From contig CM056556.1 of NCBI GenBank assembly GCA_029721515.1, forward strand, positions 6,386,501 to 6,450,500: a stretch of DNA of 64,000 nt. The letters run 5' to 3'. This document shows positions 1 to 12,400 of this stretch, one piece after another (position 1 is the stretch's first letter; each line of letters starts with the position of its first letter). The stretch comes from Synanceia verrucosa. Lineage: Eukaryota > Chordata > Actinopteri > Perciformes > Synanceiidae. The translations under genes were made by a program, and so were the position numbers. The notes under the pieces were generated by a model. That model had not been told where the DNA came from. It worked only from the letters and a program-made list of their open reading frames with translations, and made no database searches.

Positions 1-1837
1 TTTTAAATATGCAACAAAATAAATAATTGACCCCCTTTTGAACTTGGCAGCTGGAGCACGATGTCCTTTTCTTGTGTTTTTTATATTATATCAAACATCC
101 TTTGGGGTTTAGTGAGACGTATATTATTATATATTGTAGATTTTTATTCTGACCCGTATTTGACCGTCTAACCAACCCTGTCGGGTTATTCGCAGCCAGG
201 ATACACATAACCCCATGACATAAAGGAGCAAATTAGGATTACATTGCATTATGTAACAGCTGATTTGGTGTGATGATGTCACAGTCGCCACTAGGGGGCG
301 ACAGGAGGCGACGTTTACTGTATCTACTGCCTGAGGCCTGCAGTGGTTGTTGAAGGTATCCCTGGTGATAGGCTGATTTGGTATCTGGATAAGATTTTTC
401 AGACTTCTTAGAAAATGTTTTGTATGAAGTGAGGTTTAAGCACCGCATCCCGTACGTGTTAATGTTATTTTATATGAGAGTTCACTCCTGCACACTTGTA
501 CAGTAGCCACCATGCACTAATTAGTGTGATGTGCACTTTGGACCATAGTAGCCTACTACTAAACTGAATTATGGGCCATATTTTTAAATTAAGGCCATGT
601 CAGCTGTGTGGAAAAGGTTATCATCATTTTAATCCCCATCTGTGTGTTTTCATTTGCACAAGTTTTCAACTGCTAGAATACAAACTCTGGAGAGAATTTA
701 GAAGTAGGTTTGCCAAGTAAGATACATACAAAAAATTTGAATTATGCATGTCTTTCAATGTACTTACACAGAATTGGAAATAATATCTAGAGGAAAAAGG
801 ATACAAACATAGCTGATCAAATAAAGACGTGCACAAAAGTAGTAAAAAAAAAATCTGTTTAAATATAAATATTATATGTAGAAACATTATATACATATTT
901 ATTAAAATCAACAATTAATAACAATAAAATAAGAATAAAATAAACCACCTATATACAAGTCAAACATTATGGACGTTTTAAATAATACAAATATTTTTTT
1001 TCTACGTTTTGCATTTTACCATGTTGCAATGCATGCAAAGTCAAATTTAACCACTACATGGGAGAAAAAAAATATTTATTTTATTTATTTTTATTTATTT
1101 TTTAAATTATTATTTAAGGGCTCTCATGAGAGTGGGCTAGACAGTGACTCCACATGGTAATGACTCCTCACTAGACTTGTAGTTTTAGTGGTTTCCGTCG
1201 TTTGTTTTCTGCTCCAACAGGAGCATCTGTACCTTGACTCTCTATAAGTTAGCTAGATCTGAAGAAGCTTCTTGGATAATTAGAGATGAAATGTCTTCAA
1301 CAAACCTCAAGCAAGTCCAGTTGACTCTTTTTGTGCTGTGTTTGCTAAGTGGATGTACAGTGCATGGACTAGATGGTTGTGTACATATAGATATAAGATT
1401 TCTATATACTGTAGTCCTATATATGGTAGGTAGAATTTATGGGGATATAAAATCCCAGTCAGTATTTTTCTGACCATATGAACTATAAGTAAATTCACAA
1501 TAAAATTTATGTGTGAAGTACCATGCGCGTTATTTGAAGTATTTCAGCTGAAATTCAAAAACATTTGATTAATTGGTTACCTTATGTTAGTACGGCGACA
1601 CTAGCATTTGGTGTGACTGAACATACTCAGAGAGAAATACACAGTGAAGTACTACAATATAAGTGAAAGGAGCACGGTGTAAAAATACTGTTCGTGTAGC
1701 ATCTGAATTTTTACTTTAATTAAAGTACATATGGATTAGCTTCAAAATATACTTAAAGTAAAAAAAAATATATGCAGAACAACATGTATTTTATAATTTT
1801 ATTGTTGCATTGATGTGTTCTTTAATGTTAAGATAAT
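1..1837. other. AT-rich intergenic DNA, no gene seen
   Basis: This stretch lacks any convincing reading frame, splice pattern or RNA gene. It is AT-rich, with runs such as the A/T-rich tract at 1070-1110. A short near-palindrome (GTCGCC...GGCGAC) lies near 283-302, a motif type often seen inside dispersed teleost repeats. Short frames of 60-80 codons occur on both strands but have low-complexity, hydrophobic or random composition and no recognisable domain. The upstream neighbour of phrf1 lies outside the window. Confidence 0.6.
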
Positions 1838-2065
1838 AATAAGATAAGATAATCCTTTATGAGTCCACAAAAAGGGAAATTTGTATCATTACAGCAGCAA
1901 AGTAGATAGTAGTGCAATAATACAACAAATGCCTATAAAAAAATAAAAGCATCAGTAAACAATGTATAAAAGTCAATATAAGCAACAACCAAGTCGAAAA
2001 AACTAAGTCATCATATATATAACATAAGTGGGCCAACTAGTGTCATAAAGATAGCAGTATTGGAT
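1838..2065 (-). mobile_element. 3' tail of a non-LTR (LINE-like) retrotransposon, fragment
   Basis: Read on the minus strand, the segment ends with a tail of the form GGACTCATAAAGGATTATCTT, preceded by a GCTGCTGTAAT block. This layout (short unique tail followed by TTATCTT-type repeats) is common at the 3' ends of teleost LINEs. A second copy flanks the SINE at 19.4-20.0 kb. It shares AAGATAATCCTTTA, TTACAGCAGCAAAGT and an ACTAAGTCA...CATA...ACATAAGTG block in the same order. Only the 3' end is present and no reverse transcriptase sequence is visible. The family name is not certain. Confidence 0.5.
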
Positions 2066-2189
2066 ATATTAGAACAGTATTTCATAGTGAATGGTATGAA
2101 TGAATAGCAGTGATTTTGCATATACTTAATAATTACTTAATAACACCATCACATCATAATGTATTATGTTTATAATTTTTATTAAAAAA

Positions 2190-2390
2190 TTTCAATAAGG
2201 CACTTTCAATAAGTGTAATAGAGTAAAAAGTACACTGTGTAGTAGAGTAAAAAGTACACTGCCTCTGAGAAGCAGTGAAGTAGAAGTAAAGTTAAAAAAT
2301 AATGTAAATGCCCAAGTAAAATACGAGTATACAGTACTTGAGTAGATATACTCAGTGTAAGGTACAGTGTACACTCATACCGTAAATACT
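2190..2390. repeat. Dispersed teleost repeat fragment (AAAAGTAC-rich)
   Basis: The block GTAGTAGAGTAAAAAGTACACT occurs in two near-tandem versions around 2214-2262. It is followed by AAGTAGAAGTAAAG and CAGTACTTGAGTAGATATACT. This word order matches a very abundant percomorph dispersed repeat that reads as 'AGTAAAAAGTACA ... TACTTGAGTAAATGTACTT'. That identification is from memory and has not been aligned. The copy is diverged and carries no coding capacity. Confidence 0.5.
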
Positions 2391-2399
2391 CTACTATTC

Positions 2400-3413
2400 A
2401 CATGTACCTATCGAAATAAACGGACACTGTCTCTTTAAGAGTCCCAGTTGTCTGAGTGCACTCTGCCATTTCTGTCTGTAGCCAGCCGGTGGTGTCACTC
2501 AACACCAGTGGGGACTTCAAATCACTTCAAATAATACCTCATACTACTGAACAGGGTAGGTTTCAAATACATATTTTGTCAGTGCTCGAATGAGACATTA
2601 AATGGGAATTTGTGTAAATCCCCTCCCCACACTTGAGTGGTTTTGATATGCCCAATCCGAAGGAGCGTGCAGTTGACGTTCGCTAAATTTAGCTACTCTG
2701 AGGCTAGCTAACACGCTACACTGAAGCTAATGTTTCTAACCATGGTATTTCGTTCGTTAAGGACGGCGTTATGTGTCAGTCTCACATTATTGTCAGGGTA
2801 TATCCGTAGTGTATGTATCCACATGTATGCTGCATATATATTTTATCCGAGACATGGAGAAAGCACTCTGTTTGGTGCTGAGCTTTCTTTGTTTACAAAT
2901 GTAGCCATAGCATAGTTGCATAGTCTGCTACTAGCTAGCAAGCTAATGTTAGGTTAGATAACTGCTGTCTTTCTACAAACGTAAAATTAAGTTAACTTTC
3001 CCAAATGGGTTTCATTTAACACGACTATTATGTGTCAAACCACGAACACTTTCCTAATTGTCACTCATGGTTAGTTGGAAATATTGCTATAATTTAACTC
3101 GTCTGCTCACTGTAGTCATTACTACATTCCACGTAGCAAGAGCATATACGTGATGATCATTTTCCCTCTCTGCTGAAGGAAGAAGAGGCAAAAATATTAC
3201 CTCAAACACAGTCAAATCGGTTGAATATCTTTCCTTCATCCCCTGTCCTTTAAACTGTGAGTAGATTACCTTACATGCTACAAACACACCTAAATCTAAA
3301 TGAGATAATGTCTTGTCTGTCATGCCTTGAAATAACAGTGTCTGTTAATCTGCATTTCTGGTGTATCTCCTCATGGTTCTAAGGTTTCTCAGCTGTTTTT
3401 CTGATGGTCAGCC
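2400..3413 (+). promoter_or_regulatory. Probable promoter and 5' UTR region of phrf1
   Basis: This is the only unique sequence between the upstream repeats and the first coding exon. It contains a CRE-like TGACGTTCG near 2673 and a GCTAGCTAACACGCTA stretch near 2703. There are two possible donors for a non-coding first exon: ACAGG|GTAGGT near 2555 and CAGG|GTATAT near 2799. Acceptor-like CAGs precede the start codon at about 3388-3390 and at 3411, so at least one upstream non-coding exon is likely. No clear TATA box is seen. The exact transcription start cannot be placed from sequence alone. Confidence 0.4.
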
Positions 3414-6400
3414 ATGGATGATGATGACAGCCAAGATGAGCTGATCAACCGCAGTTCGTCCCACAACAAAGGAAAAAGGGCTGCGTCGTGGGCCATCTCA
3501 GGTAACTTTTTTTTAAATATTTTGTCCCAAACAAGACCATGAGCTGATGAATGAATCGGTTCATGTTTATGCCAGATTCATTCACTTCCTCAAGAATACA
3601 GCATCAAAGATAACTAAAAGCGTCTAACAGCGTACAATTGTTTTCTGCTTAGATGAGTCAGACAATGTTGAAGAGGAGTCTGAGGAGGGAGAATCTGACA
3701 GTGGTGAGGAAGAAGAGGAGGATCATCTAGATGGAGAGGATGATGAAGATGATGAGGAGGAAGAAGATGAAGAGGAGGATGGTACAAGTGACTGACCTTT
3801 AATTGTTGTATAACTAATTTTTGCCTAACTTTATGCAATTATAATATACAACGTAGTCTCTAACTGTAAGTGTGTGAGTCATTCAATAACATACACAATA
3901 TTGGAATTTTTTTGTTAATTAAGAAGGCACATTTTACTTCCTGCAGGATTGAAAAAGGAAAAAATAAGTCTCTGTGATACACTTGTGCACTTAGGGTGTG
4001 CAACATCCTCTATTTCAAGCAGAGTATTCACTATGTATTTCTACTCATTTTTATCAGAGGAGGGAGATGCCAAGGCTGAGGATGGAGCGTTTGGGGGAAC
4101 CTCTATTGACCTTACCGGGATGAGCTCTGATGAGGACACAGAGAAATGTCCCATCTGCCTTAACTCATTCAGCAGCCAGCCTGTTGCAACACCGGAGAAC
4201 TGCCAGCACTACTTCTGCCTTGACTGCATCCTAGCATGGGCCAAGGTGGGTCTGACTTAATGTGGTATACTTTCAAGGAGAAAGTACTCTGTTAGAGAAT
4301 ACCTTATGTCCTCTAATTACCGAGAAGCATCCGTGGTAGAGGAAGCTTAATGACTAATTTCTGACATTTTGTTCTCTGCTAGAATGCAAACTCTTGTCCT
4401 GTAGACCGTATTGCCTTCAACAGCATATACCTAAGGAAATGTTATGGAGGCAAAGTGAAGAAAATGGTGAGTGTGTGCAGTCCCTAGTAGTTATAATTAC
4501 TGGAAAAAAGTATGAAGATGTGTGGGCTTTTTGTAATGTCTGTTTTTTTCATTGTCCAGATCACAGTTCAAAAGCCTGTGAAGGAAGGGCAAGAGGAGAC
4601 GGTAGATTTGGACCTGGAGCAGACCAGCTGTGAGGTCTGTGGGGGCAGCGACCGCGAGGACCGCCTCTTGCTCTGCGATGGCTGTGATGCTGGGTGAGAT
4701 AGCTATTATTATAATAAGTAACCTGTTCTTTGTCTGTTGCCGGTAATTCTGATTTTTGCCTGTAGTACAAGTTATTAAAGAAATAATTTGTTCCACAGGT
4801 ATCACATGGAGTGTCTCACGCCACCTCTTGACTCTGTTCCTGTGGAGGAATGGTTCTGCCCTGAGTGTCAAGCCAACAATCGCCACTTAAGTAAGTCTTT
4901 TAGATATTTTTTTCCGTAAATTCATACTTTCTCAAACAATATTTTGCACTTGGGAATAAAACTAAATTTGAATATTCTGTCAAGTAATATGCAGTATTTT
5001 ACATACTTCAGTGAATTTATGTTCTTTAAAAATGTTGCTGTAGTACTTGAATCATGGATTTTGTTTTCTTTGTGGAATCACTCTGTATTTTTAAACTCAC
5101 TTTCAGCAAACACATTGCAAAGGAATACTATTTATTTACATATAACCTAGTTCAGTGTGTTTCATATGGTCATGTTTAAGAACTGTTTGCACTCATTGGC
5201 ATCTTTCCACAAGTAAGATGTTTAAATTTTCTTGACCCAGGTGGTTCAGCTGAAGACATTAGTGACACAGAAAGCCTACCGTCCACTGCCCATGCTGCCA
5301 CTAGTCGCTTCCAGTCTGCTGTTCTTGGTCCCACCAGAGCTATCGCCCGAACTCAGCAGAGTGAGAGGGTTCGAGCTAACGTCAACCGGCATCGCATCAC
5401 ACAGGCACGATCGTCACAGGTTTGGCATGAGGCGTGACGCTTCAGTCTTGGCTTACTCTCTGACTAACTTCTCCAGCACATCTGCAGGTTGGATCGTGCA
5501 GAAATGTCTTGATGTTCCATAAAATCTGTTTACTGATGGCATTTATGACTCATTGAGTTGCGCAGTTGAGTAATGTACTTTAGTGCTACTAACAGCAGAA
5601 ATGATAGCATGTGTTTTTGTTTTCTTGCACTTGGTTGTGATTGAAATGTGTGTGTTAAGGAGCAGTGCATGTGTTTGGGAGTTTTATTTAGACAGCAATG
5701 GTCTGTAAACCAATAGAGTAATGCAAACTCTTTCTTACTAGCTGGCTCCCACGTATCTGATTGAGTCCACTTGGCTGGATGAGACTATCAATGCTGTGGT
5801 TTCTGGGCTCAACACGGCTGTGTATATACGGGACTTCACACCTCGCCTCCCATCTGGCCGCAGACGAAACACTGGTAAGTAAACACATAGGATACAGTTT
5901 TCAGATAGTTAACACAATCAGAATCGCACACTGATGTGGAAGAAAAATGAGGAGGCCAAAATCCTGACGTGTTTGTGATGAGGGACATTTTTTTTCGGAA
6001 CAGGAAAGCGCAGAAAGGTGAGAAGAAAGAAGACTTCTGCTCAGGGTAAAGCAGCAAGTACAGGAGTCAGGAGGAGGAAACGGAAAGTGAGGAGGACTAA
6101 ATCTAGAAAAAAGCTGGTGAGTGTGCCATCGTCGTCAGTCTTGACGTTTTAATGATTTGGTTTCAAATATTTTACTAGATGTATCTACCACTGAAGGTGA
6201 ACCAAGAATTGTCTTTTTTTGGTCACTATGTTTCGTATTTCTGTTGTGGTTCGACACTTATGTTTTCCCACTAGATGTTGAAAAAGCCTGCCACTCCTCG
6301 AAGCCGTCTTGCCAATAATCTCGGAATTAAAAAGGACAAGAAGAGCTCCTCACTTCCTACAGTATATCGGCCAGCAGAGCACACACTAAGCAGCATGCGT

Positions 6401-9400
6401 GCTGACATCGGTGCAGCATCCCTCTCCATCTATGGAGATCCATTTGACCTGGATCCATTTGTAGATCGGTAAGGGCACCTGTGCATATTGAATACTATTC
6501 ATAACGTAAATGTCTTTCTGGCTCTTAGATCTTGAACCTAGTTTTTTGTGTGCTTTAGTATATATGGATACTGCTGCTGCTTCAAGTTGAAGTCTGGGAG
6601 CATTTTGTACTTACGTATTTTAGTCCTTGGATGACAACAGGGTTTTTGCAGCTGGAATAATATAGCTGGATAATCTTTAATCTCATAATTAGTTCTCTTA
6701 TCAGATTTAATTTTGTTACCTTATGTTTTTGTAATTAATTCAGCTAATTGTTCCTATTTGTTTTTACTTGACCAGTGAGGAGGAGGAGCAACAGGCCCGC
6801 GTTACATCGCTGTTGGAGGCCAAGAGGCGAGGGATCTCTCGCTCTGCTCTTCGTTCTCATCAGCCTGTCGCTCGTCCAGTCACTGCAAGCCTTTCCAGGT
6901 AACATCGGGTCGGGTACCCAGAACATTTTCTAATTTGGAATGTACATACTCACAGTTAAATGAGTAACATATCTCTGCTGTCTCAGTCTTTGTGATGAAG
7001 ATGCTGGTTTGATGGAATACTTAAGAAATAAGCATAATTTAATTGGCTTTGCTGTACCAGGAGAAGTGTGGAAGTTCCCCAATCGACGGCTGTTGTGGAG
7101 GCAGCTCCTGTACCTGACCTCCTGGGCAGCATCCTATCAGGACAAAGCGTCCTCCTGATGGACAGCTCTAATGTCGTTATTAACCGAGATGGTTCCCTTA
7201 AAGCTACAAAGCAAAGTAAGTGTGTGCCTCATTTTTTTAACACTAAATTTAAACGGTGAGATTTAATTTTAGGGTTTTGACACTTGGAGGTTTTGGTGAG
7301 GTCAACAGTAAATAAGAGATCTGATTTAAAAAATAACTGATGTTACTTCTTTTAAGTAAAATTCATGCACGGTTAGTAAATATCCAGCTTTAAAATAACT
7401 TCAATCTGGGAAGAAAAGAGGCCAGCAGTGCTGCTTGTGTTTTTCCTCACTCATTCTCTGCTGATTGTAACTCACTGTGAGTCAGTTGCTGTCACCATTT
7501 TCCATTGTCTTGTTTTCCCCAACACTCTGATATAACACTTGGATCTGTCGAGCAAAGCAAAATAACTTCACTGTCCCTGTCTCAATGTGTGTTTCTCTTT
7601 TGTTACAGTGATCCCATCTGTGTTAGACCACGGCTGCAGCAATAGCAGTAGCTCAGGAGATACCAGCACCCAGATCAGCCCAGGGATGTCACCCATCCAA
7701 GGAGACTGTTCTCCGTCTCTGCACTACAACGGAGACCTACCTGGATCCTCTCATAGCTCCATGAACAGACCTTTCTCCCAGAGCTCGTCTCACTTACCTC
7801 CCCACATGACCTCCTCAACTAGCCACATGCAGCCACCTTCCCATTCTGATTTTCCACCTCGGAGCCATCCAAGTTTGCAGCCACCCATCAGACCCATGCA
7901 CCCCCCTAGTCACTGGAGGACCAATGGAGTTGTAACCCCCAGCCCCTCCTCATCCATCCACACCACCCTAGACTCCAGCTCCAAAAGCAATGAAGTGGCT
8001 TCCTCACAGCCTAAAAAAGGACCTCCAAAGCCCATGTGGGTAGATGTGTCAGTGCTTCCAAGGATACCAAAAATAAAAAGGGAAAGCAATGGTATCACAA
8101 GCGATGGCAATAGTCAAGGTGGCAGTAAACGAAGCAGCAGCAGTAATAGTAGAAATACTAATAATTCTACCAGCAGTAGTAATAGTTACGGCATGCCAGG
8201 AACTGGCATGATCAGCCTTGCCGGGGACAAGGTAAGGCAACAAAGCATAGACCAGCAAAAAGGCAGGGCTGATGGTCAGACGCAGAGGCCTGACAGAGCC
8301 GGCTCGTCCTCTGCTTTCTCCAACTCATTTGCTTCTTCCTCCTCCACTGGCTCTTCTGCCAGCCAGCCACATTATTCCTCATCTTCCTCGTCTTCCTCAA
8401 CTTCATCGTCAGTTAGCTTCCGCATTAATTCCAGTGGGAAGTCATGGCAGTTGAAACGGCAAAGCAGCTCGTCCTCCTCTGCTGCTGGAGGCAGTATGCA
8501 GGCATCCCGGAGAGAATGGGAAGAGGATGCAAAAAAGAAACAGCTGCACAGGGACAAACAGATGCTTCTGGCATCACGTACACTGACCAACAAGGAACAA
8601 AGCAGTGATAATATCTACGATCCCTTTGATCCCACTCTGTCAGACTCAAGCAGCTCAGGCAATGAAGCCGAGAGCACAAGCACTGTTTGTAGCTCCCGAC
8701 TTGCCACGTGTGAGGGGAAGACTCCTAGTTTAATGCAAAGCAAGCAGGACCGGGGTCCTGTGAAAACTGAAACACAGGAGGTTGAAATCTCACAGGAAGA
8801 ACCAAGGGGAAGTAGTGTTCAGGATGCCACATTACAGGAGCTCCGATTCCTAGAGGAATATGTCAAGGTAGAAAAAGAATCTAGACTAATAGACTCAAGA
8901 AATAAGACTGAGAAACAAACACTACTTACCACTAAAGTTAAGAAAGAGCCGGGGCTAGATGATGCAGGGGAAGCTGAATGGTCTTGTCACAGCATAAAGC
9001 AATTGAAGCCAGGCCCCACTCCACCCATTCAACACAGCCTGGAGCTTTTAAAGACTGAGGGAGAGACTCTAGGAGAGGAGAGTGGACAGAGGGTTGGAAC
9101 TACCATCAGTGCTCCCCCTGTCTGCAAGAACGATTCATCAGCATCGAGCTCTGCTCCCACCAAGAAGAAACAAAAGCTAGAAACCAAATCAGATTCAAAA
9201 TCTTCTCCCAAGTCAAGAGATTTGGGCAACCAGAAGAAAACCCTCACATCTAGTAGTTCAGAGACAGACAGAGGCAGGAGAGGAGAGCATTATACCTCAG
9301 GAAGCCAACGGAGGTCAAGGTCCAGAGACAGGAGGAGGGCACGCTCAACCTCAGGAAGTTCCCAGTCCAGTTCTCCTGATAGGGCTCACAGAAAGAGCCG

Positions 9401-12400
9401 ACGGTCCCGATCCAAAGACAGGAGGCAATCTAGGTAAATATGTACTACCTTGTCCAATATTCCTGCTATCAGCTAGCTGTTTGATATTAAGACTGTTCTT
9501 GGGGACCATGTAGTGCTCTTCAGTTAAGGACCATGTCTGTCTCTACTAATTTCAGGTCTGGTTCCAGCTCCAGCAGCAAAGATCGTTCAAGAAGGAAGAA
9601 GAACAAACTATGGAGCAAGGAGAGAAAGGATGGCAAAGAGAGAGACTGTGAAAGACGGGTGTCAAAGGATAAGAGACATTCTCGCTCTAAATCACGGTCC
9701 AGATCCAGATCCCTGGAAAGGAGGAAAGACCACTCACGCCTGCAACAGTCGTCTCTTTCCTCCAGAGACAAGGTGGAGTCAAAAGACAAGAGGAGACACA
9801 GGTCTAGGTCTATCTCAAGAGAGAAAAGGAAAGAGGAAGCATCTTCATCTAAGAGTTCTCAGAAAACCTCATTCTCTAAAGACACAAAAGAGATACAGGG
9901 CAAGAAGAAAGAAAAGGATTTCACTCGAAACTCTGTCAAAGAGGAAAAAGATGGTGAAGTGAATAAACAGACAGCTTCCTGCTCCACCGCTGACTCTCAA
10001 GTTGTAATGAAAGGCAAAGTCGAGGCCACAGCAGCACAAGTCAGAGAGATGAAGGGTGGAAAAGAAATTAAGAAAGAGAAACAAGCATCCCTTGATATGT
10101 TTGAAGATTCTTTTTCTCTTACTAAACCAATTAAGAAAGAAGAAACTGACTCTGATACTTTGATGCTGACCAAAAGCATAAATGAGGAGGGAAACAAACC
10201 CATCAAGGCTGAGCCGTTTGAAATGAAGACAGAACTGGTTGAAATGAAGACAGAACTGGTTGAAATGAAGACAGAACCGGTTGAAATCAAGACCGAACCG
10301 TTTGAAATCAAGACCGAACCGGTTAAAATCAAGACTGAACCGGTTAAAATTAAGACTGAACCGGTTAAAATCAAGACTGAGACTTTCAAAATCCCACTAA
10401 TTAAATCTGAGTCAAACCTAAAATTATACCCCACTCCCCCTGTCACTTCTTGTTCTACATTGGCCACACCTCTCACAGCAGACAGTCTCCAGGACACAGT
10501 CTCTCAGTCTCAGGCAGAGGTAATGGCCTCCAGAGAACCAGCAGACACTGCTGGATTCACTGCCCCTGTGAAGCAGGAAGTTCAGCAACCCTCAGACTCT
10601 GATGATGACTTTAATGTTGACGTGATGCTCGACAGCCTAGACTATGTGAAGTCTGAGGGCACTGAGGAAAACACCACATCTGTCAAACAAGAGATGGAAA
10701 TAGAGGAGGAGAACAATGTACAGGTTTCAGTGGTGGGAACTAAATCCAAGATGCAAGTGAAGCGGGTTACCTGGAATATACAGGAGCCTGAGGGGCCCCA
10801 ACCAGAGAAATCTGCAAGCAGTAAGTGCAGCTGCTGGATTGTGCCACACCTGTTTTAATTTGCTGCTCACAGAGCTGTAAATAAGAATTAAGATGTGTTT
10901 CTTGATGAATTTTCGCACACACTTGCCTATTTGTTTTAATTTTTTGTTACATGAACATAACATCTATCTTGATACATATCTGTGTTTTGTTTTGGGCTCT
11001 CAGCTAAATGTTTAAAATCTTTCACAGAGCTGTCTCTGTATAAGCTGAAGCTGAAGCAGGAAGGAGCTCGCAGACCCTCATCAGCTGTCCAGACCAGTCA
11101 GGTAGATCAGAGTCACAGTTAACATAGTGATTCCAGCAACTAGTATTTATCAAAATCAAGAGTTTAATGTGATTCAGGGCGTTTTCACACCTATGGTTTG
11201 TTTGCTCTGGTCCAAATCAGGGACCAACTTGTTACAGCGTTGCAAATTGCCTCGAGTTTGGTTTGTGTTCACATGGCAGCATTCACAAGCGGACCAAAAT
11301 GTGTGATGTGTGAGGAAACTGCTCTCTAATTGGTCGGAATTTCCTCCTGGAAAACTCCCTGAAGTAAACAAAGAACCGCACCAAGGGGGTGAACGCTCCA
11401 GGGTTCAATTTAACCGAACTAAACAAGGCAGTTTAGGCCCTGAATGACCAGAGGGTGGTGGTGTTTATCTAGAATGGGCAAATGTATTATGTGAATAAAG
11501 TCATGTGATAGAAACCAAAACTGATACTGAAGTGTTTTCAGACAAAATGAAAGTAAAAGCCATTTTATGAATTGAGACTGTTGACACACACATTTGTTGT
11601 AATTGCTATTTTTCAAACTATGTCCATAGCTTTATTTATCCTTGCCAAGTCACCATGGATTGTGGGAAATTGTAATGGACCCTTTGTGTCTATTCTTTTT
11701 GTTATGCTCCATATAAACTCCCTTGACTTTAACAGGACACCAGTGGGGCTGTCAGTCACCCCTCCAAAATGTGTGCTGTTGGTCCGCTCAGCAACTCATC
11801 TCGATCTGATGGAGTGCAAGGAGAGGCAGAGGAAGGCGATTTGGCCAGGAAAAAACAGGTGAATGTGACTTTTGAATCCTTGAATCTCATGCTGTGTTTG
11901 GTTTTTAAATGCATCGTGTAACTCCATTTATGGCATTTCACTGCCATCAGTACTTGAAGAAACTGCACATGCAGGAGAGAGCCATAGAAGAGGTGAAGCT
12001 CGCCATCAAGCCTTTCTACCAGAGGAGAGACATCAACAAGGATGAATACAAAGAGATTCTACGCAAAGCTGTCCAGAAGGTGGGTCCAAAGGCTAAAACA
12101 TACTCAGAGGTTTGTAGCTGACCAGCAACTTAAACTGAGGCTCTTCTCAGTGTCTCAGGTCATCAGTTGAGTAGGGCTGGGTGCTGAACTTTGCTACTTT
12201 TGTGGCACCGACCGAAAGGCTCCGATCCCATCAGGTATCAAAAAATTAATAATTTTTCGGTACCAAAATCCAAACGACCTGTGACAACAATTCGTCCACC
12301 CATTTTCCCAGCATGAGGTGACAAGCATCTCTGGTAAAACAGAGGGTTAATGTCATTGCAGCAGCACTGGGAGCTTGGCGTTTGTGTTTCACCTCATGGT

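Noticed and set aside
1..3413. miR-210 hairpin upstream of phrf1
   Set aside because: MIR210 is next to PHRF1 in human, so I looked for its mature sequence core here and elsewhere in the window. It was not found. It may lie further upstream.
9997..10497. 166-codon minus-strand frame
   Set aside because: It is the antisense of the phrf1 tandem repeat. Its regularity comes from the 21-bp units, and phrf1 coding on the plus strand is secure.
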